Source: Devosia soli
GTDB lineage: Bacteria; Pseudomonadota; Alphaproteobacteria; Rhizobiales; Devosiaceae
Length of the DNA stretch: 64,000 bases
Reading direction: 5' to 3'
Assembly: GCF_000970455.1 (NCBI RefSeq)
Contig: NZ_LAJG01000001.1
Coordinates: 1 to 64,000, forward strand
Shown here: in pieces, positions 8,603 through 17,875 of the stretch
Numbering within the stretch: position 1 is the stretch's first letter
How the letters are laid out: each line of letters opens with the position of its first letter
Translations under genes and position numbers: made by a program
The notes under the pieces: model-generated
The model's input: only the letters and a program-made list of their open reading frames with translations
Database searches by the model: none
Told to the model about the DNA's origin: nothing

Positions 8603-9652
8603 ATGTCCAACCCCACCTTCACCCGCCGCGCCTTTGGCGGTCTTCTTGCCGCGGGTCTGATGACCTCGGTATCCGCTGGCGCCGTTTTCGCGCAGGAATA
8701 CACCAAGGAGAACCCGCTCAAGGTTGCCCTGGTCGTTCACGGCAATCTCGGCGACAAGAGCTTCTTTGACTCCGCCGCTGCGGGTCTGGACCGTGCCGAG
8801 GCGGATCTCCCGGTCGATGTTACCGTCATCGAAGCGGGCAATGATCGCGGCCGCTGGCAGCCGGCCCTCGCCGACGCCACCGACCAGGGCTATGACGTCG
8901 TCATCGCTGGCACTTGGGAAATGACTGGCTTCATGGCCGAACTCGCTCCGGACTATCCGGAAACCAAGTTCATCGTTTTTGACGATGCGCCTGATTTCAC
9001 CGCCGGAAACCTCGGCAATATGCTCGCCATCAACTATCGCGTCTCGACCGCCGCTTATCTGGCCGGCTATGCGGCCGCCAAGATCTCCGAGAGCGGCAAG
9101 CTTGGTGAGATCCTCGGCGTTGAAGGCACGACCGTCGTCGAATTCGCCCTTGGCTTCGAGCAGGGCGCCAAGGCCGCCAATCCCGATGTCCAGGTGACCC
9201 GCGCTGTCGCCGGCTCGTTCACCGATCCGGCCAAGGGCAAGGAACTGGCGCTGGCCCAGTTCGCCCAAGGCGTTGACGTGGTGTTCCCGATCGCCGGCGG
9301 CACCGGCATCGGTGCGCTCCAGGCTGCTCGCGACGAAGGTAAGCTTGCCGTTGGTGTCGACAGCGATCAGGCCGAAATTTTCGCGCCCACCGATCCGGCT
9401 CAGGCCGATGTGATCTTTACCTCGGTCGAAAAGAAGGTCGGGGATTCGCTCTATACCGCCCTGCAGCAGACCCTTGATGGCACCGCGCCCTATGGCACCA
9501 ACCTGATCCTCGGCCTTGCCGATGGCGCTGTGGGCATCGCCAAGAACAGCTATTATGAAAAGCTTGTTCCGGCCGATGTCCGCGCCGAAGTCGATGAGCA
9601 GGAAGCCAAGATCATCGCCGGTGAAATCACCGTCGATACCGGCATGAACTGA
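8603..9652 (+). CDS. BMP-family ABC transporter substrate-binding protein (349 aa)
   Basis: This is the periplasmic binding component of a nucleoside-type ABC importer (Bmp/PnrA/Med family). The signal peptide has a twin-arginine look (TFTRRAFGGLLAAGL) and ends at VFA before QEYTKENP. There is no lipobox. Family motifs include VALVVHGNLGDKSFFDSA, IEAGNDRGRWQPAL, TWEMTGFMAELAPDYPETKF, DVVFPIAGGTGIGALQAA and VDSDQAEI. I chose the ATG at 8603, which has GGGAG 8 bases upstream and begins the signal peptide. An earlier in-frame ATG at 8555 lies inside the preceding gene. Bound ligands in this family are nucleosides, which agrees with the hydrolase and deaminases around it. Confidence 0.93.
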   Translation: MSNPTFTRRAFGGLLAAGLMTSVSAGAVFAQEYTKENPLKVALVVHGNLGDKSFFDSAAAGLDRAEADLPVDVTVIEAGNDRGRWQPALADATDQGYDVVIAGTWEMTGFMAELAPDYPETKFIVFDDAPDFTAGNLGNMLAINYRVSTAAYLAGYAAAKISESGKLGEILGVEGTTVVEFALGFEQGAKAANPDVQVTRAVAGSFTDPAKGKELALAQFAQGVDVVFPIAGGTGIGALQAARDEGKLAVGVDSDQAEIFAPTDPAQADVIFTSVEKKVGDSLYTALQQTLDGTAPYGTNLILGLADGAVGIAKNSYYEKLVPADVRAEVDEQEAKIIAGEITVDTGMN

Positions 9653-9684
9653 TTTGGCTGATAGTTGGCGTGCCGTGGCTCTTT

Positions 9685-9800
9685 CCTTCTCCCCTGAGGG
9701 GGAGAAGGTGGCGCTTAGCTTCGGATGAGGGGTTCAGACTGTCGGACTAACCGACGGCCTTCACTCCTCAGCCCCTCCCTCTCCCCTCTAGGGGAGAGGG
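9685..9800. repeat. Intergenic double-hairpin repeat (REP-like)
   Basis: Two GC-rich hairpins stand about 70 bases apart between the binding-protein and ATPase genes. The first is CCTTCTCCCC with TGA loop and GGGGGAGAAGG (9685-9708). The second is CCCTCTCCCC, loop TCTA, GGGGAGAGGG (9777-9800). The intervening sequence contains CTTCGGATGAGGGGTT, a layout I associate with interspersed palindromic repeats in rhizobia-type genomes. It may also stabilise the upstream binding-protein mRNA. No second copy was noticed in the window. Confidence 0.6.
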
Positions 9801-9863
9801 GGCGAAGGATCCACGACACCGCCGACTGTTCCAAGTAAGACTTTCTTTTCGCGAGGAGACGCC

Positions 9864-11408
9864 ATGGCGCCGCTGCTCGAAGCCATTTCCATCGGCAAGA
9901 CCTATCCCGGCGGCACCGTCGCTAATGACGGCGTCAATCTCTCGATCGAAGCGGGCGAAGTTCATGCCGTCGTCGGCGAGAACGGGGCCGGCAAGTCGAC
10001 GCTGATGAAAATCCTTTTTGGCATCGAACAGCCCGATCGCGGCGAACTGCGCCTCGACGGCAAGCCTGTCTCCTTCGCCAATCCGCGCGAGGCCATCGAC
10101 AATGGCATCGGCATGGTGTTCCAGCACTTTTCGCTGGTGCCGTCCTTCTCGGTCTATGAAAACGTCGTGCTCGGCTCCGAGCCGCGCACTGGCATCAAAT
10201 TCGACCGCCAAAAGGCGATCGAAGAGGTGCGCGCGCTTTCCGAAAAATTCCGCCTCGCGGTCGACCCCCTGCCGCCGGTTGGCCAACTCCCTGTCGGCCA
10301 GCAGCAGCGGGTGGAAATCCTCAAGGCGCTTTATCGGAACGCGCGCATCCTCATTCTCGATGAGCCGACTGCCGTCCTTGCGCCGCAGGAAGTCGAAGAA
10401 CTCTTCGTCGCCGTCCGCGCCCTCGTCGCCCAGGGCCGCACCGTCATCTTCATCGCCCACAAGCTGCCCGAAGTTCTCGCCATTTCCGATCGCATCACCG
10501 TCATGCGCGCCGGCAAGACGGTCGGCTCGGTAAACGCCAAGGAAGTCACCGAACAAAGTCTTGCCACCATGATGGTCGGCCGCGAAATCGCGCTCCGCGT
10601 CGATCGCGCCAAGGGCCGCGGCGATCTTGCCTGCGAAGTCAAGGCGCTCAAACTCACGGCCGAAAGTGGCGCGCCGATTGCCGAAGACCTGAACCTCAAG
10701 GTGCATCAGGGTGAAATCCTCGGCCTTGTCGGCGTCGAGGGCAATGGTCAGGCCGAGCTCTTGGAAGCCATAGCCGGCCTTCGCGCAATCGCCGACGGCG
10801 TCGTCTATCTCAATGGCGAAAAACTCAACCCGCTCTCGACCCTCGAGCGCCGCGAATTGGGCCTTGCCAGCATCCCCGAGGACCGCATCGCGCGCGGGCT
10901 CGCGACCGGTGCCACCATCGCCGAAAACCTCGTCGCCACCCGCCTTGCCGACAAGCGCTATGTCCGCAATGGCCTGCTCGATTTGAAGGCCATCAAGGCC
11001 CAAGCCCTCAAACTCATCGAGCGCTATTCCATCCGCGCTGGCGGCCCCGGTTATCCGGTCGGCACGCTTTCGGGCGGCAATATGCAAAAGGTCGTCGTCG
11101 CGCGCGAACTCTCCGAGCAGCCGAAACTCTTGCTCGTCAATCAGCCGACCCGCGGCGTCGACCTCGGCGCCACCCAGTTCATCTGGAAGTCCCTCACCGA
11201 AGCCCGCGATGGCGGCGCCGCGGTGCTTTTGAGTTCCGCCGATCTCTCCGAACTGCTCGCGCTCTCCGATCGCCTCGTCGTTTTTTATCGCGGCAAGATC
11301 GTCGCGGCCTTCGTCAATTCCGATGACCTCACCGCCGAAACGCTGGGCACCTATATGCTCGGCCTCTCGCGCCAGGATCCCGAAACCATGCGGGCAGCCC
11401 TCCAATGA
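9864..11408 (+). CDS. Nucleoside-type ABC transporter ATP-binding protein, two ABC domains (514 aa)
   Basis: This is a fused double ATPase of the ribose/nucleoside importer class. The first domain has Walker A GENGAGKST (38-46), a signature variant PVGQQQRVEI and Walker B ILILDEPTAVL. The second domain has a degenerate Walker A (GVEGNGQAELL, lacking GKS/T), a good signature LSGGNMQKVVVAREL and LLLVNQPTRGVDLGA. That asymmetry is normal for this class. It pairs with the two permeases that follow, with ATGA overlaps at 11405 and 12499. It lies 211 bases after the binding-protein gene, a gap filled by the hairpin repeat. Confidence 0.93.
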   Translation: MAPLLEAISIGKTYPGGTVANDGVNLSIEAGEVHAVVGENGAGKSTLMKILFGIEQPDRGELRLDGKPVSFANPREAIDNGIGMVFQHFSLVPSFSVYENVVLGSEPRTGIKFDRQKAIEEVRALSEKFRLAVDPLPPVGQLPVGQQQRVEILKALYRNARILILDEPTAVLAPQEVEELFVAVRALVAQGRTVIFIAHKLPEVLAISDRITVMRAGKTVGSVNAKEVTEQSLATMMVGREIALRVDRAKGRGDLACEVKALKLTAESGAPIAEDLNLKVHQGEILGLVGVEGNGQAELLEAIAGLRAIADGVVYLNGEKLNPLSTLERRELGLASIPEDRIARGLATGATIAENLVATRLADKRYVRNGLLDLKAIKAQALKLIERYSIRAGGPGYPVGTLSGGNMQKVVVARELSEQPKLLLVNQPTRGVDLGATQFIWKSLTEARDGGAAVLLSSADLSELLALSDRLVVFYRGKIVAAFVNSDDLTAETLGTYMLGLSRQDPETMRAALQ

Positions 11409-12502
11409 GCCAGAACTCTCCTTCCCGCTGGGCCATGATCGGCCGCGAAACCGGCCGCGCCGTCACCGCTGTCGTCATCGCGCTGCTCGTCGCCCTCGTC
11501 GTGATCCTTCTGACGTCAGCCGATCCTGGCGCCGCTTTCCAGACGCTGCTCACCGCGCCGCTCTCGTCCAATCGCACCATGGGCCTCTGGATCGACGATG
11601 TCGCCAAACTGACGCTCACCGGTCTCGCCTTCAGCCTCGTTTTCCAGGCTCGGCAATTCTCCATGGGCGTGCAGGGCCAGGTCTATATGGGCGGGCTCTT
11701 TGCCGCGCTCATCGCCATGTCGCCGATTGGCGCGACGCCACTCGCCATTCCCGTCGCCATGGTTGCCGCCATGCTGGCCGGCGCCGTCTATGGCTTCATC
11801 CCCGGCTATGCCAAGGCGCGCTTCGGCGCGAGCGAGATCGTTTCCTCGCTCATGCTCAACTATATCGCCATTTTGATCGTCAATTACCTCATCCGCGCCC
11901 ACCTCGCCCCGCAAGGCACAGGCCAGTTGGCGACGGCCAAGTTCCCCGACACGGCGATCTATCCCGCCATCCTCCCCGGCACGCGCTTCGATCTCGGCAT
12001 TCTCGTCGCCCTCGTCGCGACCTTCGTCGTCTGGTTCCTGCTCTACCGCACCAATTGGGGCCTCAAACTGCGCTTGGTCGGACACAATCCAAAATTTGCC
12101 GAATATTCCGGCATCCGCTCGAGCTTCATAATGGTCTCGGCCATGACCGTCGCAGGCGCCTTCGGCGGCCTCTTGGGCTCCGTCTTCGTCCAGGGCCGCG
12201 CCTTCGGCAATCTCGCGCAGAATTTTGACGGCAATCTCGCTTTCGAAGGCATTCTCATTGCCATTGTCGCCCGCTCGCGGCCGCTCGCCGTGCCCTTCGT
12301 GGCGCTGGCCTATGGCTATCTCCGCCAGGGCGCCCAGCTCATGGGCATCCGCACCGACGTGCCCACCGAAATGATCTCGGTGGTTCAGGCCATCATCATC
12401 CTTCTCGTTGCCTCGTCCTTCTCGCTGCCGGGCAAGAAATTCTTTGCCAATCTCCTCGGCCGCAAGACGACACCAGCCGCCACGCCGGAGGCCGCGAAAT
12501 GA
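11405..12502 (+). CDS. Nucleoside-type ABC transporter permease (365 aa)
   Basis: This is an inner-membrane permease of the branched-chain/ribose-type family, about 9 to 10 hydrophobic segments. The first is at residues 16-37 (AVTAVVIALLVALVVILL). Motifs include GLAFSLVFQARQFSMGVQGQ, EIVSSLMLNYIAIL and the EAA-like stretch LVGHNPKFAEYSGI. Its ATG overlaps the stop of the ATPase gene, and its own stop overlaps the next permease. With that second permease it would form the membrane channel of the nucleoside importer. Confidence 0.92.
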   Translation: MSQNSPSRWAMIGRETGRAVTAVVIALLVALVVILLTSADPGAAFQTLLTAPLSSNRTMGLWIDDVAKLTLTGLAFSLVFQARQFSMGVQGQVYMGGLFAALIAMSPIGATPLAIPVAMVAAMLAGAVYGFIPGYAKARFGASEIVSSLMLNYIAILIVNYLIRAHLAPQGTGQLATAKFPDTAIYPAILPGTRFDLGILVALVATFVVWFLLYRTNWGLKLRLVGHNPKFAEYSGIRSSFIMVSAMTVAGAFGGLLGSVFVQGRAFGNLAQNFDGNLAFEGILIAIVARSRPLAVPFVALAYGYLRQGAQLMGIRTDVPTEMISVVQAIIILLVASSFSLPGKKFFANLLGRKTTPAATPEAAK

Positions 12503-13449
12503 TCGAACTCCTGATGACGGTCTTTTCCGCGACCTTCTTCGTCACGGTCATCCGCACCACGACACCACTGCTTTTCGCCACGCTCGGCGGCCTTATTTCC
12601 GATCTCTCCGGCGCGCTCAATGTCGCGCTTGAAGGTATGATGCTGATCTCGGCGCTCACCGCTGTCATCATCTCGGTCTATGCGCCCTGGTATGTCGCGG
12701 TGCTCTCCGGCATCTGCGCCGGCGCCATGCTCGGTGCGCTCATGGCCTTCTTCCATCTGCGCTTGAAAGCCGACATTATCCTCGTCGGCTTCGCCGTCAA
12801 TATTCTCGCGACCGGCGGCACCGTCTTCGCCCTCTCGCAAGCCACTGGGGGCGACAAGGGCACGTCGATCAATCTCCAATCCAAGGCTGTCCCGGCGGTC
12901 AATCTCTCCTTCCTCGATGCCATCCCCGTCGTCGGGCCGACCCTGCGCAGCCTCCTTTCAGACCACTCGATCCTCTCCTGGCTCGCACTCTTCATGGTCT
13001 TTGCGGTCTGGTATTTCCTTTACCGCACCCCCTATGGCCTCTGGCTCCGCGGCGTCGGCGAATATCCGGCGGCCCCGGAAGCGGCGGGCATCAACGTCAC
13101 CAAGGTGCGCGCCTGGAGCCTTGTCGCCTCGGGCGCTCTTGCCGGCATTGGCGGCGCGCAATTGGCCATGTTCAACTACATCGGCTTTACTCGTGACATG
13201 ACCGCGGGCCGCGGCTTTATTGCCCTCGGCGCCGTGCTGCTCGGCGCGCGCCATCCGGTCGGCGCCATGCTCGCCGCGCTCCTCTTCGGCATTTTCGAAG
13301 CCCTCGCGGTGGTCATGCCCAATCTCTTCAATTGGATTCCCGGCGAAATGATCCAGACCATTCCCTTCGTGGTCACGGTTCTTGCCCTGATCCTTTTCAG
13401 CTATCGCGCCCAGCGCGCCCGCCAAATGCGGACCCTGACCAAGATATGA
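12499..13449 (+). CDS. Nucleoside-type ABC transporter permease, second subunit (316 aa)
   Basis: This is the second inner-membrane permease, with about 8 hydrophobic segments. Family motifs are TTPLLFATLGGLISDLSGALNVALEGMM, KADIILVGFAVNILATGGT and LRGVGEYPAAPEAAGINV (cytoplasmic loop), then FIALGAVLLGARHPVGAM. ATGA junctions join it to the permease before it and the adenine deaminase-like gene after it, so the whole importer and the enzyme are one translationally coupled unit. Confidence 0.92.
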   Translation: MIELLMTVFSATFFVTVIRTTTPLLFATLGGLISDLSGALNVALEGMMLISALTAVIISVYAPWYVAVLSGICAGAMLGALMAFFHLRLKADIILVGFAVNILATGGTVFALSQATGGDKGTSINLQSKAVPAVNLSFLDAIPVVGPTLRSLLSDHSILSWLALFMVFAVWYFLYRTPYGLWLRGVGEYPAAPEAAGINVTKVRAWSLVASGALAGIGGAQLAMFNYIGFTRDMTAGRGFIALGAVLLGARHPVGAMLAALLFGIFEALAVVMPNLFNWIPGEMIQTIPFVVTVLALILFSYRAQRARQMRTLTKI

Positions 13450-15308
13450 CCCTCCCCGACGACCTCATCCTCTCCGCGACCGATGAGGTCGCCATCCGGA
13501 AGCATCTGTTGCTGGTGTCGCTGGGCAAAAGACCGGCCGATCTTGCCGTGGAAGTCGGCCGCCTCCTTGCCGTCCATGCCAATGAGTGGATGGACAACCA
13601 GGAGATCATCATCGCCGGCCGCCGCATTGCCTATGTCGGCCCGGTGGGCTCCTATCGTGGCGAGGTCAAATCCCGCGTTTCCTATCCCGACCTCTCCGCC
13701 GTCCCCGGCTTCGGCGAAGTCCACAAGCACATCGAATCCACCCACATCACGCCCGATTTCGAGGCCGAGCTCGTCCTCCCGCGCGGCAACACCTGGACCT
13801 GCGAAGCCAGCCACGAATTCGCCAACGTCAATGGCCCCAAAAACATCGAGTTCTGGGAAAAGGCCCGCCGCGCCGGCTCGCCTTTAAAGGTGTTCATCCA
13901 ACCGGGTTCCGCCGTGCCGCCCACGCCATGGGAGCAGTCCGGCGGCTATTTTGGATATGACGAGCAGAGAAAATTCCTCTCGGAAAATCTCTCGGTGACG
14001 AGCCTCGACGAGGTCATGGACTGGCCCTCGGTTTGGGACCCCACCAATCCGGGCTACGCGCGCATGTGGGGCATGATCCGCGCCACCTTTGAAATGCGCG
14101 GCGTCGTCGAAGGCCACGGCAATGGTCTCACCGATCTCCACGATATTTCCGCCTTCGCTGCTGCTGGCCTTTCCTCCGACCACGAAGTCTGGGCGCTCGA
14201 AGAAACCTGGGATCGGCTGCTGCGCGGGCTTTTTACCGAGCTTCGTCCCTTCTCTTATGACGCCATAATTCCCGGCCTCATCGAAAAGGGCCTCAAGGAT
14301 TGGTCCAATATCGCCTTCACGACGGACGATCGCAGCGCCAGCGATACGCTGCGCGATGGCGCCACCGACCACAATGTCCGCCACGCGATCCACTACGGCC
14401 TCTCGCCGGAAATCGCCATCCAATGCGCCACCATCAATCCGGCGCGCCATATGCGGATCGACCAATGGGTCGGCTCGATCACGCCGGGACGCTATGGCGA
14501 CATAGTGCTTTTGCGCGACGTCCCCTCGATCGACATCGCCCATGTTTATTCCGATGGCCAGCTGGTCTCCGAGGGCAGGACCTATACCGGTCCCAAGACC
14601 CGCATCGATTGGCCCGATTGGGCGTCTGGCTCCGTCAATATCGGCCGCACGCTGACCGCCGCCGATTTTGCCATCAAAGCCGAACCTGGCCGCACCACCA
14701 TGCAGGCGGCGATCTCTCGCCCCTTCGCCTGGAACGAGGATTTTGCCGTCGAGACCCTTCCGGTCGAAAACGGCGAAGTGCAGCGCGATCCCCAAAAACT
14801 CATCACCAAATGGTCGATGGTGGATCGCTATCGCGGCGATGGCGCGGTGGCGTCCATGTTCTGGACCGGCGTCGGCCCTGCCGATCCGGACACCGCCCTT
14901 TGCTGCTCTGTCGCCCACGATAGCCACAATATCTGGTGCATCGGCTCGTCCGACGCCGCCATGGCCAAGGCCGTCAATCGCCTCGCCGAAATCGATGGTG
15001 GCTATGTCCTCGTCCATCGCGGCGAGGTCGTTGCCGAACTGCGCCTCGAAATCGCCGGTCTCATGACCGCGCGCCCCGCCGAAGCGTTCGACGCGGATAT
15101 GAAGGCCTTCCTCGCCCGCGCCGAGGAGGTGGACTGGGTCTATGCCCCTGCCGCGATGAACCGCTGGAAACCTGGCTTTCCTGAATTTTTGATCTTTGCG
15201 ACGCTCACCTGTTCGCCCTGGCGCTGGGTCTTGGTCGCGCCTTCCGCGCTCTGTCCGGAAGGTTTCGTCAATGTCCAGACCGGCGAGACACACAAAATCG
15301 TCTGGTAG
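13446..15308 (+). CDS. Adenine deaminase-like amidohydrolase, non-canonical branch (620 aa)
   Basis: This is a close paralogue of the protein at 725-2605. Both share GFGEVHKHIES, TWTCEASHEF, EVMDWP, VVEGHG/A, SSDHEVW, TDDRSASD, and the same C-terminal ending around LTCSPWRWVLVAP. The DPHIHIES of standard adenine deaminase is replaced by GEVHKHIES. I placed the start at the ATG at 13446, which overlaps the permease stop (ATGA) and gives an N-terminus alignable to the paralogue. An upstream in-frame ATG at 13332 lies inside the permease. It is the last gene of the plus salvage operon, so each of the two divergent operons ends with one member of this branch. Deamination of adenine or a related 6-aminopurine is the likely reaction. 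Confidence 0.87.
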   Translation: MTLPDDLILSATDEVAIRKHLLLVSLGKRPADLAVEVGRLLAVHANEWMDNQEIIIAGRRIAYVGPVGSYRGEVKSRVSYPDLSAVPGFGEVHKHIESTHITPDFEAELVLPRGNTWTCEASHEFANVNGPKNIEFWEKARRAGSPLKVFIQPGSAVPPTPWEQSGGYFGYDEQRKFLSENLSVTSLDEVMDWPSVWDPTNPGYARMWGMIRATFEMRGVVEGHGNGLTDLHDISAFAAAGLSSDHEVWALEETWDRLLRGLFTELRPFSYDAIIPGLIEKGLKDWSNIAFTTDDRSASDTLRDGATDHNVRHAIHYGLSPEIAIQCATINPARHMRIDQWVGSITPGRYGDIVLLRDVPSIDIAHVYSDGQLVSEGRTYTGPKTRIDWPDWASGSVNIGRTLTAADFAIKAEPGRTTMQAAISRPFAWNEDFAVETLPVENGEVQRDPQKLITKWSMVDRYRGDGAVASMFWTGVGPADPDTALCCSVAHDSHNIWCIGSSDAAMAKAVNRLAEIDGGYVLVHRGEVVAELRLEIAGLMTARPAEAFDADMKAFLARAEEVDWVYAPAAMNRWKPGFPEFLIFATLTCSPWRWVLVAPSALCPEGFVNVQTGETHKIVW

Positions 15309-15393
15309 ACAGGCCTGACGCAATCTTGAAGTGCTTGCCAATCGCTTGCCGCAAACTCAAGATGAATAGGCTCTGGTCTATTCAGGCGAGGCG

Positions 15394-15615
15394 ATGGCGA
15401 CGATGGAATTCAAAGTGGTCACGGCAAGTTACGATGCGGCAGCGCATCTGCTTTCCTATACCGCGACGGGTCTTCGCAACGGTCTCCACTTTACCGTCTC
15501 CTCGCGCGTCAAATGCCTCAAGGATCCCGGATCGGCCGAGCGCCTTCACATGGTGGTGCTGCTGGCGCTGACCGATCATTTCAAGCGCCCGAGTCCCTCG
15601 GGCCTGCGCTGGTAG
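15394..15615 (+). CDS. Small hypothetical protein (73 aa)
   Basis: This is a short ORF alone between the salvage operon and the convergent phytochrome gene. The translation starts MATMEFKVVTASYDAAAHLL and ends in FKRPSPSGLRW. It looks like a small beta-rich cytoplasmic protein with no signal peptide or membrane segment. A second ATG lies 9 bases downstream. GGCGAGGCG precedes the first ATG but is a weak ribosome site. I do not recognise the family. Codon use is similar to the neighbours, which supports a real gene, but evidence is thin. I see nothing else in 15309-15733. Confidence 0.45.
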   Translation: MATMEFKVVTASYDAAAHLLSYTATGLRNGLHFTVSSRVKCLKDPGSAERLHMVVLLALTDHFKRPSPSGLRW

Positions 15616-15733
15616 TTACGGCGTCAGCCGCCGAGATTGAACAGCAAGATCAAAGTCCTGGCGTTGCGGCTCGCGCACCTTCGAGGCACGGGCCATCAAG
15701 AAAAAAGCGGCAAACAAGGCTGTGGTCGAGGAC

Positions 15734-17875
15734 CTAGTTGGCGCTTTCGCTCTGGGCCTTGATGGGGGCGGTCATGACCGCGCGTGTGCCCGGAAGGTTG
15801 TCCTCGTAATCGAGCGTACCTTGCAACTGGCGCACAAGGACGCTCAGCATCTTGCTGCCAAAGCCGGTGCCCGTCACCTCGGTGCCCATGCCGCGACCGG
15901 AATCGGCGATGATGAGCCGCAGCATGGTGCGATGTTGCTCGAGCTTGATAACCGCAGGGCCGGGCACGCCGCCATAGGCATATTTGGTGATATTGGTCAG
16001 CAACTCGTTGACGACGAGCCCGACGGAAACAGCGCGATCTGTGCTGATCAGGATGGGCGCGAGATCGAGATGAAGATTGTGCCGCCAGCCGGTATCCATG
16101 GCATCGAGCAGTTCGGTCGCGAGCTCTTCGAGATAACGCGAGAGATCGATGATCTCGACGCTGTCATCCTGGTAGAGCCGCCGGTGAGCGAGCGACACGG
16201 CCATGAGCCGGTGTTGCGCCTGTTCGAGCGCGTCCTTGGTATCCCCGCCGGCCGCACGGCCCTGCATGCGCAGAAACGCCGCAACGAGCGAAAGACTGTT
16301 CTGGACACGATGATTGACCTCGCGAAGGAGAAAATCCTTCTGGGCGATCAACTGCTCGTTTTCGCGCAGCGTGGTCGTCAGTTCCCGGTTGAGCTGGCGG
16401 ATGCGGCCATTGTTGCGTGCTTCAAGAAGAAGTTTCACGACGCGCGCGGCTGACTCGGTTTCAGCCAGGCTCCATTCGCGGGAACGGCCGCGTACGTTTT
16501 CCGACCATTCTTCGAACGAGGCGCGCGGGGTCAGCGTGGCGCCGGGCTCATGCGGCACGTCCTTGTGCGGGTTGCCGGCCCATTTGACCACCTGCAGCTG
16601 CTCGACGCGGAACCACATCAGGATGGTCGGCACTTCGGTCGACATGGTGACGGCGACAAGCCCGCTGGCGCTGTCCCGGAAGTCGGTCGCTATCGGAAAT
16701 TCTGCGGAAAGTTCACGTGTCGCGACGGGCTTGAGAAGCGCCGGAACCCGGACATAATCGGCAATGGCGCGAATATCGGCCGGATCCGGACAGTGGCCGT
16801 AGCGGAAAAGATCGCCGCCCTGGACGGCAGCAAAACCATCAGCATCGAGGAGCTTTGCAAGGTCTTCACCGGACCGGGCGAAGAAATCGGTGAGGCTATG
16901 ATCACCGCCGAGGTGGCTGAGAATGCTGTCTTCCTGCGCGCGCAGCTTGACGCGCTCGCGATAAAGCTCGTTCTCTTCGCGCGACTTGACCATGCGAGCC
17001 AGGCTCGCTGCCATGGATTGGCAGGCGATACGCGTGTTGAGCGAAAGCGGCCGCACTTCGTGATGATGGCAGGCAATGAGGCCCCAGAGCATGCCATCCT
17101 TGACGATGGACATCGAGGCGGAAGCGGCGACGCCCATATTCTTGAGATATTGAATATGGATGGGCGAGACGCTGCGCAGCGTTGAATCGCTGAGATCGAT
17201 GCTGGTCAGATCGGAACTGGCGCTGACGATCGGGGCCGGCTCGTAGCCGACATCGGCGATAACCCGCACCTTGTTGCGCACATAAAGCGCGCGCGCCTGC
17301 CGCGGAATATCCGAGGCCGGGAAATGGTGGTGCATGAAACTCGGTGACTGGTCCGAGATGCTTTCGCCAAGGACAACGCCGGCGTCGCCATCGAGGAAGC
17401 GATAGAGCATGACCCGGCTATAGCCGGTCAATTGCTGAAAGACGCGCGCCGCTTCCGTCGAAAGCGCCTCGATCGTCACGGTGCGCTCAAGCCGGGCTTC
17501 AAGCGTATCGAGAAGGGCAAGCGAGGCGATGCCGAGCTGCGTGCCATCCGCGCGGTCGGTCAGTTCGACCACGAGATGTTCCCCGCTCCGATAAGCAACG
17601 GCATCCTGAAGCTTTTCGCCAAAGCCGACTTCGCCGATGACGTGCAGGCCTGTGCGCGGCAGTAAGGGCACGATGCTTTCGGCGCTGTGGCCGATAAGAT
17701 CGGCGAGATTACGCCCCAACAGGGCATCGGACGTGTTCCCGGTGCCGGCATAGCCGACGATCTCGCCGCTGCGCGGATCGGCAACCAGCATCACGCCATA
17801 GGGCTGGATGGAGCCCGGGATATGGATGGGTTCGAGATCACAGCTCGTCAGGTCAAACGCCTTGGGATCGTTCAC
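15734..17875 (-). CDS. Bacteriophytochrome sensor histidine kinase, HisKA_2 type (713 aa)
   Basis: This is a red/far-red photoreceptor kinase. Residues 1-120 are the PAS-2 domain with CDLEPIHIPGSIQPYG. Cys12 is the expected biliverdin-attachment residue. The GAF domain carries FPASDIPRQARALY and SPIHIQYLKNMGV, and the PHY domain carries GMLWGLIACHHHEV. The kinase H-box is LLREVNHRVQNSLSLVAAFL, with phospho-acceptor His522 in the HisKA_2/HWE-like style. An HATPase domain follows with NELLTNITKYAY and DSGRGMG. I chose the GTG at 17875, preceded by GGAGA, over an ATG at 18004 that lies inside the heme oxygenase gene. The gene overlaps heme oxygenase by 23 bases. No response regulator is adjacent. 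Confidence 0.92.
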   Translation of the reverse strand: MNDPKAFDLTSCDLEPIHIPGSIQPYGVMLVADPRSGEIVGYAGTGNTSDALLGRNLADLIGHSAESIVPLLPRTGLHVIGEVGFGEKLQDAVAYRSGEHLVVELTDRADGTQLGIASLALLDTLEARLERTVTIEALSTEAARVFQQLTGYSRVMLYRFLDGDAGVVLGESISDQSPSFMHHHFPASDIPRQARALYVRNKVRVIADVGYEPAPIVSASSDLTSIDLSDSTLRSVSPIHIQYLKNMGVAASASMSIVKDGMLWGLIACHHHEVRPLSLNTRIACQSMAASLARMVKSREENELYRERVKLRAQEDSILSHLGGDHSLTDFFARSGEDLAKLLDADGFAAVQGGDLFRYGHCPDPADIRAIADYVRVPALLKPVATRELSAEFPIATDFRDSASGLVAVTMSTEVPTILMWFRVEQLQVVKWAGNPHKDVPHEPGATLTPRASFEEWSENVRGRSREWSLAETESAARVVKLLLEARNNGRIRQLNRELTTTLRENEQLIAQKDFLLREVNHRVQNSLSLVAAFLRMQGRAAGGDTKDALEQAQHRLMAVSLAHRRLYQDDSVEIIDLSRYLEELATELLDAMDTGWRHNLHLDLAPILISTDRAVSVGLVVNELLTNITKYAYGGVPGPAVIKLEQHRTMLRLIIADSGRGMGTEVTGTGFGSKMLSVLVRQLQGTLDYEDNLPGTRAVMTAPIKAQSESAN

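Noticed and set aside
13332-13445. Upstream start for the adenine deaminase-like gene
   Set aside because: It lies inside the permease gene, whereas the ATG at 13446 gives the ATGA overlap and aligns with the paralogue.
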